Below, one piece after another: positions 26,546 to 34,510 of a stretch of DNA of 64,000 nt. Source of the stretch: Pseudomonas sp. W4I3 (GTDB lineage Bacteria > Pseudomonadota > Gammaproteobacteria > Pseudomonadales > Pseudomonadaceae); the NCBI RefSeq assembly GCF_030816195.1, contig NZ_JAUSXS010000001.1:4673501-4737500 (forward strand). Direction: 5' to 3'. The position numbers and the translations under genes are program-made. The notes below the pieces were generated by a model, which was given only the letters and a program-made list of their open reading frames with translations, was not told where the DNA came from and ran no database searches. The number at the start of each line of letters is the position of its first letter. Within the stretch, counting starts at the first letter, position 1.

Positions 26546-28372
26546 TCAATAGCGAAAATGTCCGCCTTGTATCTGCGCAAGCAGTTGCGCGGTTACCGGC
26601 ACGTAGCTGTCTGAGCCCGGCAACCAGGCAAACAGCGGATCATGCCCGACCTTATCCGGGTCGAACGCCTCTTCCTTGAGCCGCACCTTCTGATACTTGA
26701 AGGTGCCGGTGGTTTCCATCTTCACTTTGATCCGCAGGAATAACGGTACCGCATAAGATGGCAACTTGCCGTGGGCGAACTGCAGCAACTCGCGCATATC
26801 CAGCGCGGCCAGGGACTCGCGGGGTGTGATCGCGACCATCCCCGCACGCCCGTTGGTGTTGTCGATCTCAACCCCATAGGCCACCACTTCGGCAATTTGC
26901 GGGTGCTGCAGCAGGATGTTCTCGACCTCGGTGGTGGACACGTTTTCGCCCTTCCAGCGGAAGGTGTCGCCCAGTCGGTCGACGAATTGCGCATGGCCGA
27001 AGCCGATACTGCGCAGCAGGTCGCCGGTATTGAAATAGCGGTCGCCCTTTTCGAACACGTCGGTCAGCACCACCTTGCGATTCTTTTGCGGGTCGGTGTA
27101 GCCGTCGAACGGTGACTTGTCATCAATTCTCGCCAGCAACACACCCTGCCCGCCCGTGGGCACCTTGTGCATGTACCCGTCGCTGCCCCGCAGCGGCTCA
27201 CCGCTGTCGTGGGTGTAATCCACCAGCGCCCAGTGCTGCAGGCAAAAGCCGATGGTGTTGTCGAAATTCAACACGTTGGTAAAGCCGATATTGCCGTCGC
27301 TGGCCGCGTAGAGTTCGCAGATATGCTCGACCCCATAGCGCTGCTTGAACTGCGTCCACACGCCTGGGCGCAGGCCATTGCCAACCATTTTGGTCACGCT
27401 GTTATGGCGATCCTGCTCGCTGGGCGGCTGCTCGAGCAGGTAGCGACACAGCTCGCCGACATAACCCAGGGTGGTCGCGTTGAACGTGCGCACGTCGTCC
27501 CAGAACTGGCTGGCGCTGAACTTGCGGCGGATGGCGAAGCCGGACGCGCCAATGATTGCCGAGCCCCAGCACACACACAGCCCGGTGGCGTGGTACAGCG
27601 GCAGCGTGCAATACACAACGTCCTGCGGGCCCATGTCCAGGGCGATGCTGCCGAAACTCACGGCGGTCTTGGTCCAGCGCCCGTGTTTCATGATGCCGGC
27701 CTTGGGCAAGCCGGTGGTACCGGAGGTGTAGATATAAAAGCAGGGGTCATCGAAGAACACCTGGGCGGAGCTGGCGGGGTTGTTCACGGGGCACTGCGCG
27801 CTGGCGGCCATCAAGTCGATAAACGCCTCGGGCCGCCCACTCACGTGCTGATCGGCAACGAACCAGGTGCGTTCAGCCGCAATCTCCACCTGGTTGCGCA
27901 CTACCGCGTAGGTGCCTGCCAATTCCTCGCCCACCACAATCGCCACCGGGTTGACCAGGCTCAGGCTGTGCACCAGCGCCGCCTGGGTCTGCGCGGTATT
28001 GAGCATGGCGCAGATCCCTCCGAGCTTGGCCACGGCGAGTACGGTCAGCAGCAACTCCGGGCGATTTTCGATGAACAGTGCCACCACTTCACCCTTGCCG
28101 ATGCCCTGATCCTGCAGGTAATGGGCGATGCGATTGGCACGCCGGTTGGCGTCGTGGTAGCTGATCACGCTGTCGCCATAGAGCAAGGCGGCCCCGTGCG
28201 GGTTGCGCAGCGTGGCTTGCTCGAAGTGCCAGCCAAGGCCACAGGGTTGTGTGGGGTCGGTAACGTTGGCAGCGCGCATGCCGCGCAACACCCGCGGCAG
28301 CGCCCGCACGATAGTGGGCACCTTTCGCAGCAGCATGCGCCAGGTGATCATGTCGTTTGGATGATGAGCCAT
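26546..28372 (-). CDS. Long-chain acyl-CoA synthetase, FATP-like
   Basis: 608 residues, of the adenylate-forming superfamily. ATP loop YTSGTTGLPKA near residue 220, the ASDGNIGF stretch at the A5 site, TGDLLRSIGF, DRLGDTFRWKGENVSTTEVE and the catalytic C-terminal FKYQKVRLKEE. The DRxGDTFRWKGENV version is that of FATP/very-long-chain synthetases rather than FadD. It forms acyl-CoA from fatty acid, ATP and CoA, probably at the inner membrane surface. Single gene; upstream region is shared with the DUF3509 gene. Confidence 0.88.
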   Translation of the reverse strand: MAHHPNDMITWRMLLRKVPTIVRALPRVLRGMRAANVTDPTQPCGLGWHFEQATLRNPHGAALLYGDSVISYHDANRRANRIAHYLQDQGIGKGEVVALFIENRPELLLTVLAVAKLGGICAMLNTAQTQAALVHSLSLVNPVAIVVGEELAGTYAVVRNQVEIAAERTWFVADQHVSGRPEAFIDLMAASAQCPVNNPASSAQVFFDDPCFYIYTSGTTGLPKAGIMKHGRWTKTAVSFGSIALDMGPQDVVYCTLPLYHATGLCVCWGSAIIGASGFAIRRKFSASQFWDDVRTFNATTLGYVGELCRYLLEQPPSEQDRHNSVTKMVGNGLRPGVWTQFKQRYGVEHICELYAASDGNIGFTNVLNFDNTIGFCLQHWALVDYTHDSGEPLRGSDGYMHKVPTGGQGVLLARIDDKSPFDGYTDPQKNRKVVLTDVFEKGDRYFNTGDLLRSIGFGHAQFVDRLGDTFRWKGENVSTTEVENILLQHPQIAEVVAYGVEIDNTNGRAGMVAITPRESLAALDMRELLQFAHGKLPSYAVPLFLRIKVKMETTGTFKYQKVRLKEEAFDPDKVGHDPLFAWLPGSDSYVPVTAQLLAQIQGGHFRY

Positions 28373-28603
28373 GGCGGGACGTCCTGTTCTTATTGTTTAT
28401 CGGGTGCGGAACCATCGACGGTGACCGAGTGAATTCGCCTTACCCCTCAAAGGAAAATACGTCAGCCCTTCTCAGGCTGTACACGCACGATTTGAAATGT
28501 TTTGTATCCCGAGGCTCGGATGGGATTTATCGGTCAAACACGCGGTCAGAATCGTTAGGAAAGGAACATTGTGTGTAGGAAATAGCCGCGCAGATAACGC
28601 AAA

Positions 28604-28642
28604 ATGCAGGATGCACGATGGCCTTTCATGCAATTTGCACGA
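28604..28642 (+). promoter_or_regulatory. Tandem ATGCA-N4-GCACGA sites
   Basis: ATGCAGGATGCACGA (28604-28618) and ATGCAATTTGCACGA (28628-28642) repeat with a 24-base period, so on nearly the same helix face. Each holds a TGCA...TGCA symmetry. They end 63 bases before the sigma-54 promoter at 28706, a normal place for an enhancer-binding activator. The protein is unknown. Confidence 0.5.
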
Positions 28643-28705
28643 AAAAGAAAAATCCTTAAATTTATAACTAGCTGTTTTATAAGGGTTTTTTACAAGACTC
28701 AATAC

Positions 28706-28721
28706 TGGCACAAACGCTGCA
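28706..28721 (+). promoter_or_regulatory. Sigma-54 promoter upstream of DUF3509
   Basis: TGGCACAAACGCTGCA matches TGGCAC-N5-TTGCA except for one base (C for the first T of TTGC), with the required ten bases between the invariant GG and GC. Transcription would start near 28733, leaving about 35 bases before the DUF3509 ATG. Confidence 0.72.
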
Positions 28722-28767
28722 CCTATCACTCCATGCTTGCCAACTTGAGCCAATGGAGCTGATAGAC

Positions 28768-29046
28768 ATGAGCCTGATCCAAGATAAATTCGCTTCGGTA
28801 TTTTCCAACTACGACGTCACCACCCAACCGCGTCCAGACGGCGGCATCCTGTTGACCCTGCGTAACAGCGAAGGCAAGCAGGTCAAACGCTCGATCTCGT
28901 ATCAGCAACTGCACACCGCCGACCAACTCACTTGGGTGATCAGTGCAATTCGCCGTGACCTGGCCGAACAAGCCAGTGAGCTGCCGCAGATTTCGATGCT
29001 GCAAAGCCAGAATCGCTTTGCCCTGCCGACTTACCATTCGGCATAA
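28768..29046 (+). CDS. DUF3509 protein
   Basis: 92 residues from ATG 28768 (MSLIQDKFASVFSNYDV); the start at 28753 lacks a ribosome site, whereas GGAG lies nine bases before this one. The sequence TQPRPDGGILLTLRN, RSISYQQLHTADQL and VISAIRRDLAEQ fits the pseudomonad DUF3509 family, function unknown. Cytoplasmic, no motif. It has its own sigma-54-like promoter and a strong terminator, so it is a stand-alone regulated unit. Confidence 0.82.
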   Translation: MSLIQDKFASVFSNYDVTTQPRPDGGILLTLRNSEGKQVKRSISYQQLHTADQLTWVISAIRRDLAEQASELPQISMLQSQNRFALPTYHSA

Positions 29047-29058
29047 GCAGTACCCAAT

Positions 29059-29099
29059 AAAAAGGGCCGCAACGCCGTTGAGCGTCGCGGCCCTTTTTT
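29059..29099 (+). terminator. Rho-independent terminator of DUF3509
   Basis: AAAAAGGGCCGC-AACGC and GCGTCGCGGCCCTTTTT form a long GC stem with one mismatch, then a T-run. A run of A on the other side may let it also stop minus-strand transcripts reading out of the LuxR-type gene. Confidence 0.92.
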
Positions 29100-29105
29100 A
29101 TGCCG

Positions 29106-29375
29106 TCAGCAAAGCCCCCGCCGCCCCGCTTCATTCATCGCCTGCACGCGGTTGGTTACATCAAGCTTGCTGTAGATATTGCGCAGGTGGAATTTGACCG
29201 TGGCCTCGGAGGTGCATCGGATCTTGCTCATCTCCCAGATGGTCTTGCCTTCGGAGGCCCACCGCAGGATCTCCAGCTCCGTCCTGGTCAGGGGCTTACC
29301 GAGTAAACTCAAACGTCTTCTGATAGCCGTCGGCACACTGTCCAACGGCTGAGACAACTCCTCGGGGCGACTCAT
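29106..29375 (-). CDS. Small LuxR-type DNA-binding protein, no sensor domain
   Basis: 89 residues from ATG 29375, which has AAGGAG six bases upstream; the longer frame upstream is out of family. It is almost entirely a LuxR-type helix-turn-helix: LTRTELEILRWASEGKTIWEM, then TSEATVKFHLRNIYSKLDVTNRVQAM. The pattern of Glu, Lys-Thr, Ser-Glu-Thr-Val-Lys and Leu-Asp-Val is complete. There is no receiver, autoinducer or ATPase domain, only about 25 residues before the HTH. A stand-alone regulator of unknown targets. Confidence 0.85.
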   Translation of the reverse strand: MSRPEELSQPLDSVPTAIRRRLSLLGKPLTRTELEILRWASEGKTIWEMSKIRCTSEATVKFHLRNIYSKLDVTNRVQAMNEAGRRGLC

Positions 29376-29584
29376 TGATTTCTCCTTTTTATATGCCGAT
29401 GCGCTGCCCACCTTCGGATTGCTCCTATTGACAGGCAACATAAACATCGAATTAAGGAGAGAGTTACATAATGTGCACAACGAGAGGACAAGGCCGAGAA
29501 TAAACAGCCAAGCCTTACAGGTGATTAGGCTTCTTCCCACAGCACATTCCAACGTGCCGGGGTTGAACATTTAAGAAACTTGCC

Positions 29585-30115
29585 TTAGTCGTCCAACTTG
29601 CCAAAGTCACGAGCAATGTCATTACCCGTCAAGGTGGGCGCCGAACCCTCCTGCGTGTTGAACAGATGCAGCACTACCATATGCGGGTTCTCGCCAATGT
29701 CGAACCAATGGGGCACGCCGGCGGGTACGATCAGCAGATCGTACTTCTCACACCGCACGCCGTAGACGTGATCGCCTATGTGCAACGAGAACAACCCCTG
29801 ACCCGCGATGAAGAATCGCGCCTGGTCTTCACTGCAGATTCGCTCCTGGAGCCCTTCAGCGCGCAACGTGTCGTGTGGGGGATGCTCACCGGTCACGCTG
29901 ATCACCTTCACTCCGGCATAGCCCAGCGCGTCAATCTGCGGCTGATACGCGGCAATCATCTGTGCCTCGCTGGCACCCTTTTCGAGAGGGCTGGGCTGCC
30001 AGCGCTCAAAGCGCACGCCGTTTTCGGCCAGGGTCGACTGGATGTCGTCGAAGTGGGTCAGCACTTTGTTCGGGGTGTCCGGTGTAGTGATGTGATAGAC
30101 AGCGACGTAACTCAT
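29585..30115 (-). CDS. Acireductone dioxygenase homologue lacking metal ligands
   Basis: 176 residues, cupin fold of the ARD (MtnD) family of the methionine salvage pathway. The second half matches: ARFFIAGQGLFSLHIGDHVY, CEKYDLLIVPAGVPHWFDIGENPH and FNTQEG. Active ARDs have EHTHxEDEVRFF, where two His and the Glu bind Ni/Fe. Here the stretch at 91-102 reads ERICSEDQARFF, so His to Arg92, His to Cys94 and Glu to Gln98; only His136 remains. Normal chemistry is therefore unlikely. Its ATG overlaps the MFS stop (ATGA), so it is translated with that gene. Possible roles are regulation or another reaction. Confidence 0.82.
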   Translation of the reverse strand: MSYVAVYHITTPDTPNKVLTHFDDIQSTLAENGVRFERWQPSPLEKGASEAQMIAAYQPQIDALGYAGVKVISVTGEHPPHDTLRAEGLQERICSEDQARFFIAGQGLFSLHIGDHVYGVRCEKYDLLIVPAGVPHWFDIGENPHMVVLHLFNTQEGSAPTLTGNDIARDFGKLDD

Positions 30116-31272
30116 TGCACGGCTCCTTGGTTCGGCTCTTGCAATCGAAAGCCAATGATAACGGCGGCAGCCAGGGCCGCGATGCTGGCGATACTGAATG
30201 TGAGGGTCGGGCCCAGCAGGTTCCAGCTGTAACCGGCATACAGCGCACCCAGCGCGCCGCCGGTACCGGCCAATGCCGCGTACAGCGCCTGGCCCTGGCC
30301 TTGCTGGTGATCACCGAAACTGCGCTGCACGAAGGCGATGGCCGCTGCATGGAAGCTGCCGAACGTGGCGGCATGCATCACCTGCGCCAGCAACAGCACC
30401 CAGAAAAATTCGGCAAAGCCGCCGAGCAGCAGCCAGCGCAGCGCCGCCAGCAGGAAACTGGCCAGCAGCACCCGGCGCACCGAAAAGCGCGCCAGGATGC
30501 GACTCATGCCCAGGAACATCAAGACTTCCGCCACCACCCCGAGGGCCCAGAGCAGGCCGATCACGCCTCGGCTGTAGCCCAGGTGTTCAAGGTGCAACGT
30601 AAGGAAGGTGTAATACGGGCCATGACTCATCTGCATCAGCGCCACACAGGCATAGAAAGCGAGCACGCCGGGGCTGCGTAATTGCCGGATGAAACCGTCG
30701 CCGACCCGGCGTTGGCCGTGGCTGGCGGGCTGGGCATTCGGCACCCACAGGCTGGCGCCGATGATGCCGGCCATGATCACCACGACCACCACCGGGTAGA
30801 TCGCCACGCTCAGCCAGTCAAACAGCCGGCCCATGATCACCACGGTGAGGATAAAACCGATGGAGCCCCACAACCGTATCTGGCTGTAGCGCGACGTCTG
30901 CTGGTGCAGGTGGGCCAGGGTGATCACTTCGAACTGGGGCAGCACCGCATGCCAGAAGAATGCGTGCAAGGCCATGACCAACGCCAGCCAGGCATAGGTC
31001 TTGCTGACGAATATCAGCGAAAAACTCAACAGCGTGCACACCGCCCCGAACCGCACGATGGCCAGGCGCCGGCCGGTGTAGTCGCCCAACCAACCCCAGA
31101 GGTTGGGCGCCACGCAACGCATCAGCATCGGAATGGCCACCAACTCGCCGATACGCGCACTGGAAAAGCCCAGGTGATCGAAGTACAGCGCCAGAAATGG
31201 CGCCGTCGCCCCGAGCAGGGCGAAGTAGAACAGGTAAAAGCTGGAGAGGCGCCAGTAAGGGAGAGCTGTCAC
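30112..31272 (-). CDS. MFS transporter (HcaT/MFS_1-like)
   Basis: 386 residues from GTG 31272. Twelve helices; the start MTALPYWRLSSFYLFYFALLGATAPFLALYF and the motif GWLGDYTGRRLAIV between helices 2 and 3 are those of the 3-phenylpropionate/nucleoside-type MFS_1-like group. Starts ten bases after the aroC stop, with no good ribosome site, and overlaps the ARD homologue by four bases, so aroC, this gene and the ARD homologue form one operon. Substrate unknown. Confidence 0.85.
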   Translation of the reverse strand: MTALPYWRLSSFYLFYFALLGATAPFLALYFDHLGFSSARIGELVAIPMLMRCVAPNLWGWLGDYTGRRLAIVRFGAVCTLLSFSLIFVSKTYAWLALVMALHAFFWHAVLPQFEVITLAHLHQQTSRYSQIRLWGSIGFILTVVIMGRLFDWLSVAIYPVVVVVIMAGIIGASLWVPNAQPASHGQRRVGDGFIRQLRSPGVLAFYACVALMQMSHGPYYTFLTLHLEHLGYSRGVIGLLWALGVVAEVLMFLGMSRILARFSVRRVLLASFLLAALRWLLLGGFAEFFWVLLLAQVMHAATFGSFHAAAIAFVQRSFGDHQQGQGQALYAALAGTGGALGALYAGYSWNLLGPTLTFSIASIAALAAAVIIGFRLQEPNQGAVQ

Positions 31273-31282
31273 CTTCAGCGCG

Positions 31283-32374
31283 TCACAGCTGGCCCAGCAC
31301 AGGCGTACTCACCTGCACATCCGCATTCTGCCCACGGTTGCGCAGCAGGTGGTCCATCAGCACGATGGCCATCATCGCCTCGGCAATCGGCGTGGCGCGG
31401 ATGCCGACGCATGGGTCGTGGCGACCCTTGGTGATCACGTCAACCGCGTTGCCGTGCACATCGATCGAACGGCCCGGGGTGGTAATGCTCGACGTGGCCT
31501 TGAGCGCCAGGTGCGCCACGATCGGCTGGCCCGACGAGATGCCGCCGAGGATGCCGCCGGCGTTGTTGCTGAGGAAACCCTGCGGGGTCATCTCGTCGCG
31601 ATGCTCGGTACCGCGCTGGGACACACAGGCGAAACCGGCGCCGATTTCCACGCCTTTGACCGCGTTGATGCTCATCAGCGCGTGGGCCAGTTCGGCGTCG
31701 AGGCGGTCGAAGATCGGCTCGCCCAGGCCCGGCTTCACGCCTTCGGCCACCACGGTGATCTTCGCGCCGACCGAGTCCTGGTCGCGGCGCAACTGGTCCA
31801 TGTAGGCTTCCAGTTCCGGGACTTTATCCGGGTCGGGGCAAAAGAAGGCGTTGTCTTCGACGCTGTCCCAGGTCTTGAACGGGATTTCAATCGGGCCGAG
31901 CTGGCTCATGTAGCCACGAATGACGATGCCCTGGGTCGCCAGGAACTTCTTGGCAATGGCACCGGCCGCCACGCGCATCGCGGTTTCGCGGGCCGAGCTG
32001 CGGCCGCCGCCGCGGTAGTCGCGTTCGCCGTATTTGTGGTGGTAGGTGTAGTCGGCGTGGGCCGGGCGGAACAGGTCCTTGATCGCCGAGTAGTCCTTGG
32101 ACTTCTGGTCGGTATTGCGAATCAGCAGGCCGATGGCGCAGCCGGTGGTGCGGCCTTCGAACACGCCGGAAAGGATCTCGACTTCGTCGGGCTCCTGGCG
32201 CTGGGTGGTGTGACGGCTGGTGCCGGGCTTGCGGCGGTCCAGATCGCGCTGCAGGTCTTCCAGAGACAGCTCGAGGCCGGGCGGGCAGCCATCGACAATG
32301 GCGACCAACGCCGGGCCATGGCTTTCGCCCGCGGTGGTGACAGTGAACAGCTTGCCGAAGGTATTGCCGGACAT
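31283..32374 (-). CDS. aroC: Chorismate synthase
   Basis: 363 residues, the usual length. It makes chorismate from EPSP in the last shikimate step, needing reduced FMN. Signatures: GKLFTVTTAGESHGPAL at the start, the GDYRGGGRSSARETA-type motif (RDYRGGGRSSARETAMRVAAG) and the C-terminal FDPHAVPR-region equivalent RHDPCVGIRATPIAEAM. GGAG lies eight bases before ATG. The 143 bases upstream are shared with the divergent hydrolase gene. Confidence 0.97.
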   Translation of the reverse strand: MSGNTFGKLFTVTTAGESHGPALVAIVDGCPPGLELSLEDLQRDLDRRKPGTSRHTTQRQEPDEVEILSGVFEGRTTGCAIGLLIRNTDQKSKDYSAIKDLFRPAHADYTYHHKYGERDYRGGGRSSARETAMRVAAGAIAKKFLATQGIVIRGYMSQLGPIEIPFKTWDSVEDNAFFCPDPDKVPELEAYMDQLRRDQDSVGAKITVVAEGVKPGLGEPIFDRLDAELAHALMSINAVKGVEIGAGFACVSQRGTEHRDEMTPQGFLSNNAGGILGGISSGQPIVAHLALKATSSITTPGRSIDVHGNAVDVITKGRHDPCVGIRATPIAEAMMAIVLMDHLLRNRGQNADVQVSTPVLGQL

Positions 32375-32517
32375 GCAGGGCGCTCCGTGAAGTCAGTTGA
32401 AACACGTCAACCGTAATAACTTAAGGCGGCCAGTATACGCAGGCTAACCGACTAGTTCATCCTCGAAACCTTACCGGTAGACGTTGGTCCAACCGGCACC
32501 TCTCCAATGATGGCGCT

Positions 32518-33480
32518 ATGATGCTGCGAGTTCTGCTGTTCACCCTCACCCTCTTCACCTTCGTGGCCCAGGCCGCCTCCCCTGTCGTGCTGCAACGGCC
32601 CATCAGCCTGGACACCGGCAGCGGTGAGCTGTTTGGCTCGCTGCTGTTGCCGCAGTCCGACCAGCCCGTGCCAGTGGTGCTGATCATCGCCGGCTCAGGC
32701 CCCACCGACCGCAACGGCAACAGCGCCGACGGCGCGCGCAACGACAGCCTCAAGCGCCTGGCCTGGGTGCTGGCCCGGCACAATATCGCCAGCGTGCGCT
32801 ATGACAAACGCGGCGTGGCGGCCAGCCTGGCCGCGACCCCGGACGAACGCAACCTGACCCTCGACGCCTATGTGTCCGACGCCGTGGCCTGGGGCAAATT
32901 GCTCAAGGCCGACGCGCGCATGGGCCCGCTGATCGTGCTGGGCCACAGCGAAGGCGCGCTGGTAGCGGCCCTCGCCGCGCCGCAGTTGAATCCGGCCGGG
33001 GTGATTTCCTTGTCCGGGAGTGCCCGCCCGGTCGACCAGGTCATTCGCCAGCAACTGGCCGATCACCTGCCCCCGGCCCTGCTCCTGCGCAGCAACGAAA
33101 TGCTCGACCACCTTAAGTCCGGCCAGGTGGATGCCGATGTACCGCGCCCGCTGGAAGGTATTTTCCGACCCAGCGTACAGCCTTATCTGATCAGCCTGTT
33201 CCGCGCCGATCCGTCGGCGGCCTTTGCACGGCTGACCATGCCGGCCCTGATCATTCAGGGCACCAACGACATACAGGTCGGCATCGGCGATGCCCAGCAA
33301 CTGAAGAAAGCCAAGCCCGACGCGCAGTTGACCGTGATCGAAGGCATGAACCATGTGATGCGCATCGTGCCCAACAACGTCGAGCAGCAACTGGCGTCCT
33401 ATAACGACCCGAAATTGCCCCTCGCCGCCGAACTGGGTGAGCGGATAGTGGGTTTTATCGACGGACTTAAACCCCGTTAA
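32518..33480 (+). CDS. Alpha/beta hydrolase with signal peptide
   Basis: 320 residues. Signal peptide MMLRVLLFTLTLFTFVAQAAS. The hydrolase domain has the oxyanion segment IIAGSGPTDRNGNS, VRYDKRG, the nucleophile elbow VLGHSEGALVA, the acid near IIQGTNDIQV and the His in GMNHVMRIV. Periplasmic by its signal; esterase or peptidase-like, substrate unknown. The double ATG leaves the start uncertain by one codon. Same position relative to aroC as I recall in P. aeruginosa. Confidence 0.87.
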   Translation: MMLRVLLFTLTLFTFVAQAASPVVLQRPISLDTGSGELFGSLLLPQSDQPVPVVLIIAGSGPTDRNGNSADGARNDSLKRLAWVLARHNIASVRYDKRGVAASLAATPDERNLTLDAYVSDAVAWGKLLKADARMGPLIVLGHSEGALVAALAAPQLNPAGVISLSGSARPVDQVIRQQLADHLPPALLLRSNEMLDHLKSGQVDADVPRPLEGIFRPSVQPYLISLFRADPSAAFARLTMPALIIQGTNDIQVGIGDAQQLKKAKPDAQLTVIEGMNHVMRIVPNNVEQQLASYNDPKLPLAAELGERIVGFIDGLKPR

Positions 33481-33529
33481 GCGGCAATTTGCCTCCAGTC
33501 CTGAAGAAAACGGCCGATAAGCCCAGAAT

Positions 33530-33549
33530 CGACAGTAAAAAGACTGTCG
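33530..33549. other. Short hairpin CGACAGT-N6-ACTGTCG
   Basis: Perfect seven-base inverted repeat around AAAAAG, 50 bases after the hydrolase stop and 30 before the next start. No T-run follows on either strand, so it may be an mRNA stem or operator rather than a terminator. Confidence 0.35.
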
Positions 33550-33579
33550 GCTCGCAGGGCCTGGACAGGATCGCGCCGC

Positions 33580-34383
33580 ATGACAACCACTGAAGCAACC
33601 CCAGAATCCACCGCCGACATCCCGGCTGACACCGAGGCGGCCGCCGCAGCGGCCCTGCCGTGGGCGGACGTACACGCCGAACATTTCAAGATGCTGCGCC
33701 TCGCCCCGCTGGCCATAGACCGCGCAACCGGCGCGCGACCCTTGCGGTTTGTGCAGTTTGGTTATGCCGAGCGCCATGACCCGCACCACAGCCTGTTGCG
33801 CCTGGTGATCCAACTGCCCGGCCAGCGCGTACGGCGCGAGCAGAACCAGCTGGATGTCTGGGTGGATCACGATAAACATCGCGTGCATTTCGGCCCGGGC
33901 AACAGCCTGGAAATCGAACCGGCCAACCGTGGTATTGGACGTTTCCTGGTGGCCCAGGCAGCCGCATGGGCCAAGAAAAAGTGGTCGCACTACCGCGTCG
34001 ATGGCGTGGACCTGGCCAACAAGGACGCGCTCAACGAAGCCACGCGCCTGCGCCGCGATCACTTCCTGCGCATCCAGGGTTTCGATGTGGCCTACGCCGA
34101 CGTACAACACCTCAAGGGCAACGTGCAGCCGGGCAAGGTCAGCGATGTGCTGGACAGCTGGAACACCGAGAAGGTGCAATTCGTGGAAATCCTCGAAGCC
34201 GCGCAAATGCTGCAGCAGGCCGAGAAGAACTTGGCCGAGCAGGAAGTGAAACTGCGCAAGGAAGAGGAAAAAGTCACCAAGTTCAAGCGCGAGGACAGTG
34301 GGTTGCGCTTTACCATCACCTGCCTGGTGGCGTTTACCGTGTTTCAGGCGGGGTTGTTGATCTGGATTGCCACCCATCGCTAG
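33580..34383 (+). CDS. Uncharacterised tail-anchored protein with coiled coil
   Basis: 267 residues. Thr/Ala-rich N-terminus, then a soluble domain with QFGYAERHDPHHSLLRLVIQLPGQ and RGIGRFLVAQAAAWAKKKW, and a predicted coiled coil (residues about 205-235: EAAQMLQQAEKNLAEQEVKLRKEEEKV). A single C-terminal membrane helix follows (FTITCLVAFTVFQAGLLIWIA), with only three residues after it, so the protein is anchored by its tail and the rest is cytoplasmic. I do not recognise the domain. It sits in the conserved aroC-prmB block. Confidence 0.78.
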   Translation: MTTTEATPESTADIPADTEAAAAAALPWADVHAEHFKMLRLAPLAIDRATGARPLRFVQFGYAERHDPHHSLLRLVIQLPGQRVRREQNQLDVWVDHDKHRVHFGPGNSLEIEPANRGIGRFLVAQAAAWAKKKWSHYRVDGVDLANKDALNEATRLRRDHFLRIQGFDVAYADVQHLKGNVQPGKVSDVLDSWNTEKVQFVEILEAAQMLQQAEKNLAEQEVKLRKEEEKVTKFKREDSGLRFTITCLVAFTVFQAGLLIWIATHR

Positions 34384-34404
34384 CAGATTGAAATGCGATC
34401 AAAC

Positions 34405-34493
34405 GGTGGGAGGGGGCTTGCTCCCGATGAGGGTGTGTCAGTACTGCATCTGTAGCTGACACACCGCTATCGGGGGCAAGCCCCCTCCCACAT
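34405..34493. repeat. REPIN (GTGGGAGGGGGCTTG family)
   Basis: GTGGGAGGGGGCTTGCTCCC and GGGGGCAAGCCCCCTCCCAC are inverted around about 48 bases with inner symmetry GGTGTGTCAG/CTGACACACC. It fills the gap between two convergent genes, where it may also act as a terminator. Confidence 0.87.
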
Positions 34494-34510
34494 TGACCCC
34501 ACCGCTCCCG

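Larger units (their letters stand above)
28373..28767. other. Divergent intergenic region, acyl-CoA synthetase and DUF3509
   Basis: 395 bases. The right half is AT-rich and contains a sigma-54-type promoter and a pair of direct repeats (both listed apart), and TTATAActagctgttTTATAA symmetry at 28662-28682. No gene recognised. Confidence 0.6.
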
